64,000 bases of DNA from Litchfieldella xinjiangensis (GTDB lineage Bacteria; Pseudomonadota; Gammaproteobacteria; Pseudomonadales; Halomonadaceae). Position numbers and translations under genes: made by a program. The DNA is taken from the NCBI RefSeq assembly GCF_000759345.1, contig NZ_JPZL01000002.1:682001-746000 (forward strand), given 5' to 3'. The notes under the pieces are model-generated. The model worked only from the letters and a program-made list of their open reading frames with translations, ran no database searches and was not told the origin of the DNA. Position 1 is the stretch's first letter. Each line of letters begins with the position of its first letter. Shown here in pieces: positions 31,111-39,560 of the stretch.

Positions 31111-32517
31111 ATGCTGATTCCCATCGTGCTGGCGGGTGGAAGCGGCACACGACTATGGCCGCTTTCGCGGCGCGACCGCCCAAAGCAGTTTCAGGCGCTG
31201 GCCGGCGAGACCAGCCTGCTGCGCGAGACCCTGGCAAGGCTAGACGGTATCGAGGGTATCGCCGCGCCGATCGTGATCGGGCGTGAAGCCCATCGCTTTC
31301 TGCTTGCCGAACAGCTACGGGAAGCGGGCCTGACCGAGGCGACTCTGCTGCTCGAGCCGGAGGGGCGCGATACGGCACCGGCGATTGCCGCGGCAGCGCT
31401 GGTGGCCAGCCAGCAGGCCGACGACCCCGTACTGTTGGTCCTCCCTGCCGATCACCTGATGGTCGATACCGATGCCTTCCATGCCAGCGTGGCGAGAGCG
31501 GTAGCGCTCGCCGAGCAGGAACTCCTGGTCACGTTCGGTATCGTGCCGACCCAGCCTGAAACCGGTTATGGCTATCTCAAGCGCGGTGAGCCTGTTGGCG
31601 AGGGCTTCAGGGTCGAACGTTTCGTCGAAAAGCCCGATGCTGCCACTGCGCGCGACTACCTCGCGCATGGCGGTTATTTGTGGAATGGCGGCATGTTCGT
31701 GTTCCGGGCCACACGCTACCTGGCAGAGCTCGAGCGTTACCAGCCCGAGATACTCACGGCCTGTCGTGGGGCGGTTGACGGGGCAAGGCAGGATCTGGAT
31801 TTTCTTCGTCTGGAAAGTGAGGCGTTCTGCGCCAGCCCCGCGATCTCCATCGATTATGCTGTGATGGAGCACACCGATGCAGCAGCACTGGTCACGTTGG
31901 AAAGCGGTTGGAGCGATATCGGCTCATGGGCCTCGTTATGGGAGAGTCTTCCCCACGATGCCGACGACAATGTGCTGCGCGGCGATGTCATTCTCGACGA
32001 TAGCCGACGCAACCTCATTCATGCCGAATCACGGCTGGTGGCAACGCTCGGTGTTGAAGACCTGGTAATCGTGGAGACGGGCGATGCCGTGCTGGTCGCG
32101 CGGCGTGGGCACGCGCAATCCATCAAGCTGCTGGTGGCCAGGTTACAGTCCCAATCGCGGCCCGAAGCCGACAGCCACCCCTGCGTGCATCGCCCGTGGG
32201 GATACTACCAGAGCCTGGCCAACGGCCCGCGCTACCAGGTCAAGCGCTTGCATCTGTCTCCAGGGGCCCGAGTGTCTCGCCAGCTTCATCATCATCGGGC
32301 GGAACACTGGGTCGTCGTATGCGGTACGGCGCGGGTGAGTGTGGGCGAACGCAGCTTTCTGCTCGGCGAGAACGAGTCGACCTTCATCCCCATGGGCGAG
32401 GTCCATGTTCTGGAAAACCCAGGACTGATCGATCTCGAGGTGATCGAAGTCCAGTCGGGTGCCTATCTGGGCGAGGACGACATCATCCGACTGGACGATC
32501 CTTACGGGCGGGCCTGA
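31111..32517 (+). CDS. mannose-1-phosphate guanylyltransferase/mannose-6-phosphate isomerase
   Basis: A bifunctional type II PMI-GMP enzyme of 468 residues that makes GDP-mannose for exopolysaccharide or glycan synthesis. The N-terminal nucleotidyltransferase has VLAGGSGTRLWPLSRRDRPKQF and FVEKPD. The C-terminal cupin, beginning near RPWGYYQSL, has KRLHLSPGARVSRQLHHHR with the metal-binding histidines and the EHW motif. It corresponds to AlgA/ManC/XanB; the exact symbol depends on which polysaccharide it serves. GGAG lies ten bases before the ATG. Confidence 0.93.
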   Translation: MLIPIVLAGGSGTRLWPLSRRDRPKQFQALAGETSLLRETLARLDGIEGIAAPIVIGREAHRFLLAEQLREAGLTEATLLLEPEGRDTAPAIAAAALVASQQADDPVLLVLPADHLMVDTDAFHASVARAVALAEQELLVTFGIVPTQPETGYGYLKRGEPVGEGFRVERFVEKPDAATARDYLAHGGYLWNGGMFVFRATRYLAELERYQPEILTACRGAVDGARQDLDFLRLESEAFCASPAISIDYAVMEHTDAAALVTLESGWSDIGSWASLWESLPHDADDNVLRGDVILDDSRRNLIHAESRLVATLGVEDLVIVETGDAVLVARRGHAQSIKLLVARLQSQSRPEADSHPCVHRPWGYYQSLANGPRYQVKRLHLSPGARVSRQLHHHRAEHWVVVCGTARVSVGERSFLLGENESTFIPMGEVHVLENPGLIDLEVIEVQSGAYLGEDDIIRLDDPYGRA

Positions 32518-32551
32518 TCCTGCCTCATTGATCGAAGCTACTACAGCCAAT

Positions 32552-32902
32552 TTACCACAGCCAACTCCCGGGGCGCGGCGGCGCCTGCTGGCGGCGCACC
32601 TCGCGTATGCCGATTGCACAGCGCACGATCAGCCATATCATCAATAGCGGCCACAACAGCACACCCACCGCGATGAGGCTGAGCACGAACGCGACGAACG
32701 AGTAGAGCAGCCCGATCCAGAAGGTGCGGATCAGGTAGCGATAATGCGCTTGTAGCCAGGGGGCGGCATCGCCGCGATAGACATAGGCGACGATCACACC
32801 GATCAATGTAGTGACGCTGCCGGTAAGCAGCCCGGCCAGGTAGAGCGCATAGACGATCTGCGGAACGCGGGTGTCCTGACTGGGTACGAGATACTGATTC
32901 AT
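32552..32902 (-). CDS. small multi-pass membrane protein (DUF4870-like)
   Basis: A 116-residue protein with three hydrophobic helices and a basic C-terminal tail. The core LQAHYRYLIRTFWIGLLYSFV resembles a family of small gammaproteobacterial membrane proteins often grouped with DUF4870; this assignment is tentative. The ATG at 32902 has GGAGCG eight bases upstream. Longer versions of the frame would overlap the acyltransferase gene. Function unknown. Confidence 0.75.
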   Translation of the reverse strand: MNQYLVPSQDTRVPQIVYALYLAGLLTGSVTTLIGVIVAYVYRGDAAPWLQAHYRYLIRTFWIGLLYSFVAFVLSLIAVGVLLWPLLMIWLIVRCAIGIREVRRQQAPPRPGSWLW

Positions 32903-32924
32903 GATGTTCGCTCCGATGGATCGA

Positions 32925-33860
32925 TCAATACAGGCGGTAACGGCGATGATTGGGGACGCCGGCGAGTTCCTCGGGCACCTTGCGGTAGCGCTTGTATTCC
33001 CACTGGTATTGGGCCGGATCGAGGGCGATGGCGGCTTCGACACAGGCGTTGACCCCGGTGGCCGAGCGTGTCTCGTCGCTATCGTAGACACGGTCGTCGG
33101 CGGCCAGGAAATGTAGGGCGAAGCCGTGCCCCTCGGGAAGACGGCGTGCCACGCCGGTGACGACACGGGCCTCGGTGCGCGCCACCAGCTTGGGTAACAG
33201 CGTGGCGGTATAGGCCTGGCGGGTATAGAACGGCGCGAACACGCCGCTGCCCCAGTCAGGCTCCTGGTCGGGCAGAATGCCGACCGCCTCACAGCGCTTC
33301 AGCGCCTTGAGCAGCGCTGCCACGCCACGCGCATTGGTGGGTACCAGGCTGGCACCCATGCGCTCGCGGCCATGGCGGATCACCGGCTCCAGGGCGTCCA
33401 GCTTGGGCGGCTCGTACATCGCCGTGAAGGGAAAGTGGCTCGAGAGCCAGAAATTGAGGACTTCCCAGTTGCCGAAATGGGGTGCCAGAACGATGACGCC
33501 GCGCCCCTCGGCGCGTGCCTCGTCGAGCAACTCGCGACCGTGGATCTCCTTGATGGCGGTCTCGACACGCTCGGGCCGCGCCATCCAGGCAAAACCCAGT
33601 TCCAGCATGGTCGCCGTGGAGTGCGTCAGGCTTTCGCGGGCCAGTTGCCGCCGCGCCTGGGATGAGCGCTGCGGGTAGACCTCATGCAGGTTGATCTCGG
33701 TGACCTCTCGCTCACGACGACTGAAGCGATGGACCAGCGGACCACCCAGCCGGGCCAGGCGCCATAGGGTGCTCAAGCGGCGGTTGGCCAGCGTTTGCCA
33801 CAAGCGGGCGATCAGCCGCGATTGATAGGCGCTGGCGGTAGAACGGGGCTTACGGTTCAT
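32925..33860 (-). CDS. lysophospholipid/lauroyl (LpxL-family) acyltransferase
   Basis: A 311-residue acyltransferase of the LpxL/HtrB family. The catalytic APHFGNWEV (H-x4-E) motif is at about residue 127, and DQEPDWGSGVFAPFY is the second conserved block. A C-terminal YQWEYKRYRK is typical of late lipid A acyltransferases. There is only weak hydrophobicity at the N-terminus, so it is probably peripherally associated with the inner membrane. It could add a secondary acyl chain to lipid A or act on another lipid. Its ATG overlaps the VOC gene stop as ATGA. Confidence 0.85.
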   Translation of the reverse strand: MNRKPRSTASAYQSRLIARLWQTLANRRLSTLWRLARLGGPLVHRFSRREREVTEINLHEVYPQRSSQARRQLARESLTHSTATMLELGFAWMARPERVETAIKEIHGRELLDEARAEGRGVIVLAPHFGNWEVLNFWLSSHFPFTAMYEPPKLDALEPVIRHGRERMGASLVPTNARGVAALLKALKRCEAVGILPDQEPDWGSGVFAPFYTRQAYTATLLPKLVARTEARVVTGVARRLPEGHGFALHFLAADDRVYDSDETRSATGVNACVEAAIALDPAQYQWEYKRYRKVPEELAGVPNHRRYRLY

Positions 33861-34276
33861 GCGGTCGAATCGTGGCTCGGGGCGTCGGAGTGGGTGAGGC
33901 GCGCCGGGCGGCAGATCTCCAGCAGATTGCCGTCGGGGTCGCGCAGGTAGAGTGATTCGATGGGGCCCTGGGCGCCATCACGGGGCACCGGCCCCAGGTC
34001 GATCGGCACCGAAAGAGCCTCCAGGTGCTGCTGTATTTCATCGAGGGGGCGCGCACTGCGAAAGCACAGGTCGAGGCTGCCGGCACTAGGGGTGGCGGCC
34101 CGGGGCGATACCGAATTGTCATCGAGGTGCAGGCGCAGGGCCACGTCGCCGAGCATCAGGTCGACACGCTCGGCATCCCGATAGCGCGTTTCGAGGCCCA
34201 GCACGCGGGTATAGAAATCCACGGCGCGTGGAATGTCGGTGACGGTGACGACCAGATGGTCGAGGCCTGACAGCAT
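33857..34276 (-). CDS. VOC (glyoxalase/dioxygenase fold) family protein
   Basis: A 139-residue protein with paired beta-alpha-beta-beta-beta modules. LDHLVVTVTDIPRAVDFYTRVLG is the N-terminal module with a metal-ligand His. LYLRDPDGNLLEI is the C-terminal module with the ligand Glu. Members are dioxygenases, lyases or antibiotic-binding proteins, and the substrate is not predictable. The start has AGGAG ahead of it. It is translationally coupled to the acyltransferase downstream. Confidence 0.85.
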   Translation of the reverse strand: MLSGLDHLVVTVTDIPRAVDFYTRVLGLETRYRDAERVDLMLGDVALRLHLDDNSVSPRAATPSAGSLDLCFRSARPLDEIQQHLEALSVPIDLGPVPRDGAQGPIESLYLRDPDGNLLEICRPARLTHSDAPSHDSTA

Positions 34277-34355
34277 GGCATTCTCCTGAGGGTGCTCTCG
34301 CCACGTGAACACGGTAGGCTTGGCACGCGTTTTTTACGAGAGCCTACGATAGACG

Positions 34356-35003
34356 ATGCTACCTGCCTTGTCCTGCCCGTTGTGCGCCGCTCACGATGTC
34401 AGCCACTATCATCGCGATGCGCGGCGAGACTATTACCAGTGCCTGGAATGCGCGCTGGTGTTCGTGCCGCCGGGCCAGCGACTCGATGCAGTCGATGAAC
34501 GTGCCGTCTATGACCAGCACCAGAACTCGCCGGACGACATGGGCTATCGGCGTTTCCTGGGGCGCCTCTTGATCCCGCTGAAGGAGCGACTGGCGCCCGG
34601 TGCGCAGGGGTTCGATTTCGGCGCCGGCCCCGGCCCCACACTCTCGGTCATGTTCGAAGAGGCCGGCCACCCCATGGCCATCTACGACCCTTTCTATGCA
34701 CCCGACCCGTCCGTGCTCGATCGCCACTACGATTTCATTACCGCCACCGAGGTCGCCGAGCATCTTCATGCGCCTGGACGCGACTTGGCGCGATTGGTCC
34801 AGCAGTTACGCAGCCGAGGCTGGCTGGGGTTGATGACCAAGCGGGTCGAATCCAGGCAGGCATTCGCGGCTTGGCATTACATCCTCGATCCTACCCATGT
34901 GTGCTTTTTCAGCGAAGCCACATTTCTATGGTTCGCCGCGCATCACGAACTGGATGCGACCTTTCCAAGCCCTGACGTGGTGTTGTTCCAGAAGCGGTTT
35001 TGA
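34356..35003 (+). CDS. class I SAM methyltransferase with N-terminal zinc ribbon
   Basis: A 215-residue protein. The N-terminus has CPLC and CLEC pairs (C7, C10, C29, C32) that form a zinc ribbon. It is followed by a methyltransferase domain with FDFGAGPGPTLSVMFEEAG (motif I) and TATEVAEHLHAP (motif IV region). The last third includes ILDPTHVCFFSEATF, common in the Methyltransf_23-type group. It may act on a nucleotide-linked or glycan substrate. No close functional relative is recognised. It has its own start 79 bp from the divergent VOC gene, with only a weak ribosome-binding site. Confidence 0.8.
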   Translation: MLPALSCPLCAAHDVSHYHRDARRDYYQCLECALVFVPPGQRLDAVDERAVYDQHQNSPDDMGYRRFLGRLLIPLKERLAPGAQGFDFGAGPGPTLSVMFEEAGHPMAIYDPFYAPDPSVLDRHYDFITATEVAEHLHAPGRDLARLVQQLRSRGWLGLMTKRVESRQAFAAWHYILDPTHVCFFSEATFLWFAAHHELDATFPSPDVVLFQKRF

Positions 35004-35065
35004 GCGCACTTCGATAACTTCCATTTATCCACTGATAAAACCAGGGCTTAGGTGGCGAAAGTTCT

Positions 35066-35093
35066 TTGCCTTTGTCTAATCTGGACGTATATT
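35066..35093 (+). promoter_or_regulatory. candidate sigma-70 promoter of the MFS gene
   Basis: TTGCCT (35066-35071) and TATATT (35088-35093) are separated by 16 bp, about 97 bp before the MFS start. No operator is recognised. Confidence 0.4.
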
Positions 35094-35190
35094 CGCCGCG
35101 CGTTTTTCCGACCTGCGCCAAACGTCTGGCGTCACTCGTGGCGGGCTTCGCCACACATCGTTATTCAAAAATTCAAGCGTGAGGCATTAC

Positions 35191-36606
35191 ATGTCGCGGC
35201 AGCTGCTGTCCATGGCGCTGGCACCGTTGTTGGGTCTTTTTATTCTCGGCATCGGTAACGGTTTTCTGGCCACCCTCATCACCCTGCGTCTCGATGCGGC
35301 GGGTGAGTCCGCCGTGGTCATCGGCTGGGTGTCGTCGGCCTACTTTATTGGCCTGGCATTGGGCGCCGTGTTCAACGATCGGTTACTGCTGCGCATCGGG
35401 CACATCCGTGCCTATGGCTGTTTTGCCTCGCTTGTGGCGGTCACGGTGCTGTTGCAAGGTCTGTGGCTCAACCCGGGGTCGTGGTTCGTGCTGCGCCTGG
35501 TCGGTGGCTGGGCGACCGTGGGGGTCTATCTGGTCATCGAAAGCTGGTTGCTGACCTCCGGCGATACCAAGGTACGCGGCCGGCTGCTGGCGCTGTACAT
35601 GATCTCACTGTATGCCTCGGGGGTGGTGGGCCAGTTGCTGCTGGGGGTGACCGATGCCGCCGGTGAAACCGTACCGTTCATGGTCGTGGGGCTATTGGCC
35701 TCGCTGTCGGTGCTGCCGATGGCCTTGATTCCCCGCGTATCCCCGCTGATCGAGGCGGCCGAGCCGCTGTCACCGATGCGCCTGATCACCATGACCCCTA
35801 CCGGCGTGATGGGCAGTTTCGGTTCCGGCCTGGCCGTGGCCGCGGTATATAGCTTGCTACCGCTCTACTTGCAGCGAATCGGCCTATCGGTGGGCCAGGT
35901 GGGGCAGATGATGGCGGTGGTGGTGCTGGGCGCCATGTTGTTGCAGTACCCCATCGGACGTTGGTCGGATCGTCATGATCGTCAGCTCGTGCTGATACTC
36001 ATCGGTGCCTTCAGTACCGTGATCTGCCTGGGCATGCTGTTGTTGCCGTTGAGCGCCTGGGTCCTTGCCGGTTTACTGTTCCTGTTGGGCGGTGGCGTGT
36101 TTGCGATCTATCCGGTGGCGGTCAGCCATGCGGCCGACCGGGCACCGGCGGGGGCCTTGGTGCGTATGAGCCAAGGGCTGTTGCTGATCAATGCCATCGG
36201 CTCGACCTTGAGCCCACCCCTGATCACGCCCGTGATGGCGGTAGTGGGCGATGGCGGGCTGTTCTGGTCGTTGGCAGCAATGAGCGCATTCCTGGTGGCG
36301 TTCTTCTTCTGGCGACGCACCGTGCGTCCGGCGCCCATTCCTGTGGCCCCGTTCGCCCCGAATACGCCCATGAGTGCCGTGGGGGCCGAGCTCAGCGTGA
36401 CCGAGGAACTGGTCCAGGGCGCCATCGAGCACGAGCACGTCGAGGATCTTTCCAATGTGGTGCCCGAAGTCGATGTGGCCGAGCCGTTAGCCGGTCCGCC
36501 TCGGGAGGATCAGGCACATATCGAGTACTTCGAAGAAGCCTCGGAATCGATCGAGGAGCGCCGGAGTGACCGCACGGGCGGCGAGGCGGAAGCCCGCACT
36601 CACTAA
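35191..36606 (+). CDS. MFS transporter with acidic C-terminal tail
   Basis: A 471-residue major-facilitator protein with 12 predicted helices, close to the YcaD-type group. GNGFLATLITLRL opens the first helix, and the loop after helix 2 has FNDRLLLRIGHIRAYG, the MFS motif A region. The final roughly 75 residues are hydrophilic and strongly acidic (EHEHVEDLSNVVPEVDVAEP), an unusual cytoplasmic tail for this family. The ATG at 35191 follows GTGAGG; a GTG at 35179 is possible. The substrate is unknown. Confidence 0.85.
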   Translation: MSRQLLSMALAPLLGLFILGIGNGFLATLITLRLDAAGESAVVIGWVSSAYFIGLALGAVFNDRLLLRIGHIRAYGCFASLVAVTVLLQGLWLNPGSWFVLRLVGGWATVGVYLVIESWLLTSGDTKVRGRLLALYMISLYASGVVGQLLLGVTDAAGETVPFMVVGLLASLSVLPMALIPRVSPLIEAAEPLSPMRLITMTPTGVMGSFGSGLAVAAVYSLLPLYLQRIGLSVGQVGQMMAVVVLGAMLLQYPIGRWSDRHDRQLVLILIGAFSTVICLGMLLLPLSAWVLAGLLFLLGGGVFAIYPVAVSHAADRAPAGALVRMSQGLLLINAIGSTLSPPLITPVMAVVGDGGLFWSLAAMSAFLVAFFFWRRTVRPAPIPVAPFAPNTPMSAVGAELSVTEELVQGAIEHEHVEDLSNVVPEVDVAEPLAGPPREDQAHIEYFEEASESIEERRSDRTGGEAEARTH

Positions 36607-36655
36607 GGCGGCGTGCCCCGTTTGCGGAATTCAAACTTGCGTTTTATGGCTTTTC

Positions 36656-36691
36656 ACATACATTCAAGTATGTAAATGACATACAAGTCAT
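36656..36691. promoter_or_regulatory. AcrR/TtgR-like operator upstream of lpxR
   Basis: ACATAC-N6-GTATGT is a perfect dyad at 36656-36673. An overlapping second dyad ATGAC-N6-GTCAT at 36676-36691 contains another ACATAC. The same 18-bp pattern occurs at the RND operon (53544) and tetR (60681) promoters. It sits 25 to 60 bp before the lpxR start. Confidence 0.6.
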
Positions 36692-36715
36692 GGATAAACG
36701 CAAAGGGGCAATGGA

Positions 36716-37711
36716 ATGCACCGATACTTGACGCATGCCGGGAAACTGGCTGTTTCTATTGGGCTCGTCATGGCCAGCACCGGCAGCCTTGCCGATGCCG
36801 GCGTCTTCACGTTCGAGAGTGAGAACGACAGCTACAACAGTAGCGACGACGACCACTACACCAGCGGTACCAACTTCACCTGGAGCTTCGTTCCCGAGCC
36901 GGATCATTGGGCGCAGCGCCTCGGTAATGTGTTACCCAATACGCTACTGTCGCGTGTCGATGGCGTCTCCTACCGATTGGAACACCGCATCTATACCCCG
37001 ACCGACCTGCGAGAGCAGGACCTGATCGAGGACGACCGCCCCTACGCCGGGGTGACGATGCTGGGACTGTCGCTACATGAGACGCAGGAGTACGGCGGCT
37101 GGCGCCAGACCACCGATGTGGGATTGGATGTCGGTCTGGTAGGGCCGGGGTCCGGCGCCAAGTCGATTCAGCGGGAAGTGCATCGCGTCCTGCACAGTAG
37201 AATGCCGCGCGGCTGGGATAACCAGCTCGATAACGAACCGCTGGTGAACCTGGGACTGCGTCGCCAGTGGTGGCTCGGGCATCGCCTTGGCTCGCTGGAA
37301 CTGGAACACGGCCCGCATGCCTCGGCAGCACTCGGCAACCTGTATACCTACGCCGGGGGCGGTTATGCCTTTCGGGTGGGCCAGTCACTCTCGCGCAGTA
37401 GTGGCATTCCCGTGACCTCGCCTGGGCACACCGGACGCGATTACTACGAGGCCGAGGGGCCCTTCAGTTGGTTCGTGTTCGCCTCACTCGAGGGTCGCTA
37501 CATGGCGCATAACCTGCTGCTCGATGGCAACACCTGGACCGATAGTCATTCGGTCGATCGCCGTGAAGGTGTGGGTGACGCCTCGCTGGGCCTGGCCATG
37601 ACCTGGGATCGCTGGAAGCTGTCGTTGACCAGCGTGTGGCGGACCAAGGAGTTCGAAGGCCAAGCGAGCCACGACAAGTTCGGTTCGCTGCGAGTCTCCC
37701 GCGCTTTTTGA
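36716..37711 (+). CDS. LpxR-family lipid A 3'-O-deacylase
   Basis: An outer-membrane beta-barrel hydrolase that removes the 3'-acyloxyacyl chain from lipid A in characterised homologues. The product is 331 residues with a Sec signal peptide, cleavage probably after SLADA. The barrel carries the family motifs: FESENDSY (the Asn-Asp active-site pair), DDHYTSGTNFTW, DRPYAGV, and QREVHRVL followed by WDNQLDNEP with the catalytic His and Glu region. The last residue is Phe (VSRAF), as needed for BAM-dependent barrel insertion. The AcrR-like operator directly upstream suggests efflux-linked control. Confidence 0.88.
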   Translation: MHRYLTHAGKLAVSIGLVMASTGSLADAGVFTFESENDSYNSSDDDHYTSGTNFTWSFVPEPDHWAQRLGNVLPNTLLSRVDGVSYRLEHRIYTPTDLREQDLIEDDRPYAGVTMLGLSLHETQEYGGWRQTTDVGLDVGLVGPGSGAKSIQREVHRVLHSRMPRGWDNQLDNEPLVNLGLRRQWWLGHRLGSLELEHGPHASAALGNLYTYAGGGYAFRVGQSLSRSSGIPVTSPGHTGRDYYEAEGPFSWFVFASLEGRYMAHNLLLDGNTWTDSHSVDRREGVGDASLGLAMTWDRWKLSLTSVWRTKEFEGQASHDKFGSLRVSRAF

Positions 37712-37730
37712 TCGCTGCACACGCCTGCTG

Positions 37731-37792
37731 ACGTTCTCCTGGCCGATGCTATAGTTGTTGCAATGCAATAACTTGGCAGGCCAGGAGAACGT
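37731..37792. repeat. nested inverted repeats ahead of the 3-hydroxyacyl-CoA dehydrogenase gene
   Basis: A perfect 14-bp outer repeat (37731-37744 with 37779-37792) has its right arm covering the AGGAG ribosome-binding site. Inside it lies a second repeat, AGTTGTTGCA / TGCAATAACT (37753-37773), beginning within a TATAGT -10-like hexamer at 37750-37755. It may be an operator, or a structure that hides the ribosome-binding site in long transcripts. Confidence 0.6.
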
Positions 37793-37793
37793 G

Positions 37794-38642
37794 ATGAGCA
37801 AGCAAGCGATAGGCGTGGTGGGCGCCGGTACCATGGGGCAGGGCATCGCCCAGGTGCTGGTAGCAAGCGGTCGCGAAGCGCGACTCTACGATGTCAGCGC
37901 CGACCAGCTCGGCCGGGCGGAACAGAAGATCGCCAAGGGGCTCGACAAGCTGATCGAGAAAGGCAAGCTCGAGGCCGCGGTACGTGACGAAGCCATGGCC
38001 CGACTCACCAAGGTGAATGTGCTCGACGACCTGGCCCACTGCGAGGTGATCATTGAGGCTGCCCCCGAATCCCCCGAACTCAAGGAGCAACTGTTCCGCG
38101 ATCTTTCGGCCCTGGGCGATGACATCATCCTGGCCTCGAATACCTCCTCCCTGTCACTGACCCGACTGGCTGCAGTAAGCCGACGCCCCGAGCGGGTGGT
38201 CGGCATGCATTTCTTCAATCCCGTACCGGTACTCAAGCTGGTCGAAGTGATCCGTGCCGAGCAGACCGCCGACGATACCGTCACCCGAATCGAGTCGCTG
38301 GCGAAGGAGCTTGGCAAGACCGCGGTGCCGATCGCCGACTCACCGGGCTTCGCGGTCAACCGCTTGCTGGTGCCTATGATCAATGAGGCGGCATTCCTGG
38401 TGCAGGAAGGCGCCGCTACCCCCGAGGCCATCGACGAAGCCATGAAGCTTGGCGCTGCCCACCCGATGGGGCCGCTGGCCTTGGCCGATCTGATCGGCCT
38501 GGATGTGTGTCTCTCGATCATGGAAGTACTGCAGGAGGGCTTCGGCGATCCCAAGTATCGTCCTTGTCCGCTGCTTAGACGCATGGTTGCGGCAGGGTAC
38601 CTGGGTCGGAAAAGCGGCAGGGGCTTTTATCGCTACGAATGA
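37794..38642 (+). CDS. 3-hydroxyacyl-CoA (3-hydroxybutyryl-CoA) dehydrogenase
   Basis: A 282-residue NAD-dependent dehydrogenase of the single-domain Hbd/PaaH type. It has the N-terminal Rossmann motif GVVGAGTMGQGIA, the catalytic region SNTSSLSLTRLAA and MHFFNPVPVLKLVEV with the active-site His, and the C-terminal DSPGFAVNRLLVPMINEA and HPMGPLALADLIGLD. It oxidises 3-hydroxyacyl-CoA in beta-oxidation, phenylacetate or PHB-linked metabolism. AGGAG lies seven bases before the ATG, inside the outer inverted repeat. The enoyl-CoA hydratase gene follows 115 bp later and completes two consecutive steps. Confidence 0.93.
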   Translation: MSKQAIGVVGAGTMGQGIAQVLVASGREARLYDVSADQLGRAEQKIAKGLDKLIEKGKLEAAVRDEAMARLTKVNVLDDLAHCEVIIEAAPESPELKEQLFRDLSALGDDIILASNTSSLSLTRLAAVSRRPERVVGMHFFNPVPVLKLVEVIRAEQTADDTVTRIESLAKELGKTAVPIADSPGFAVNRLLVPMINEAAFLVQEGAATPEAIDEAMKLGAAHPMGPLALADLIGLDVCLSIMEVLQEGFGDPKYRPCPLLRRMVAAGYLGRKSGRGFYRYE

Positions 38643-38757
38643 GCTTACGAACACGATTGGGACAAGCACGACCAACAGGGGATTGCTGCCCAACCAAGCG
38701 TTCGCTAGGGTTTACGGTCATCAATAACAACCCCAACGCGTCGAGAAGGAAGCCGCC

Positions 38758-39531
38758 ATGAGCGACAAGCTGATCGAAGTCCAGGAAGACACTGGTGTCG
38801 TGCGTCTGACCCTGAATCGTCCCAAGGCACTCAATGCCCTGAACACGGCCCTGTTGGCCGAGCTGGATAGTGTGCTGAATGACCTGGCCCAGCGGGATGA
38901 CCTGCGGGCGGTACTGATCACCGGCGCAGGGGAGAAATCCTTTGTCGCGGGGGCCGATATCGCCGAGATGCGTGACAAGACGCCGGAGGACGCACGTCGC
39001 TTCGCGATGCAGGCGCTCACCACATTCAAGCGGCTTGAACGATTGCCGGTGCCGGTGGTTGCGCTAGTGAACGGCTTCTGCCTGGGCGGTGGTTGCGAAC
39101 TGGCGCTGGCATGCGACTGGGCCGTGGCCAGTGACAACGCCCTCTTCGGTCAGCCCGAAGTCGGCTTGGGGGTCATACCCGGTTTCGGGGGTACGCAAAG
39201 ACTTCCGCGTCGTGTTGGGCCGGCAATGGCGCTGGATCTCGTCACTACCGGACGCAAGATCGATGCCCAGGAAGCCCTGCGGGTCGGCCTGGTCAATCGC
39301 GTAGTGCCCCAGGCCGAGCTCGAGGCCGTGGCCGAGGAGCTCACCAAACAATTAGCCGCCAACGGCCCCCAGGCGGTGCGCTCCGCCAAGCAGGCGGTGC
39401 ACGACGGCATGGACCAGGATCTCGAAAGTGCCTTGGCCTTGGAAACCAGTCTGTTCGCGCTGAGTTTCGCCGGTAGCGAACAGAAGGAGGGCATGGGCGC
39501 CTTCGTCGAAAAGCGCAAGCCTAACTTTTGA
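38758..39531 (+). CDS. enoyl-CoA hydratase/crotonase
   Basis: A 257-residue crotonase that hydrates short-chain 2-enoyl-CoA. The oxyanion-hole and catalytic motifs are visible: SFVAGADIAEM, VNGFCLGGGCELALACDW with the first catalytic Glu, and GQPEVGLGVIPGFGGTQRLPR with the second. Length and motifs match bacterial short-chain hydratases (PaaF/Crt). AAGGAAG precedes the ATG. With the upstream dehydrogenase it forms a small beta-oxidation pair; there is no thiolase nearby. Confidence 0.93.
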   Translation: MSDKLIEVQEDTGVVRLTLNRPKALNALNTALLAELDSVLNDLAQRDDLRAVLITGAGEKSFVAGADIAEMRDKTPEDARRFAMQALTTFKRLERLPVPVVALVNGFCLGGGCELALACDWAVASDNALFGQPEVGLGVIPGFGGTQRLPRRVGPAMALDLVTTGRKIDAQEALRVGLVNRVVPQAELEAVAEELTKQLAANGPQAVRSAKQAVHDGMDQDLESALALETSLFALSFAGSEQKEGMGAFVEKRKPNF

Positions 39532-39560
39532 GTCCTTCCCCCGTTGGCTGGCGGCACGCT

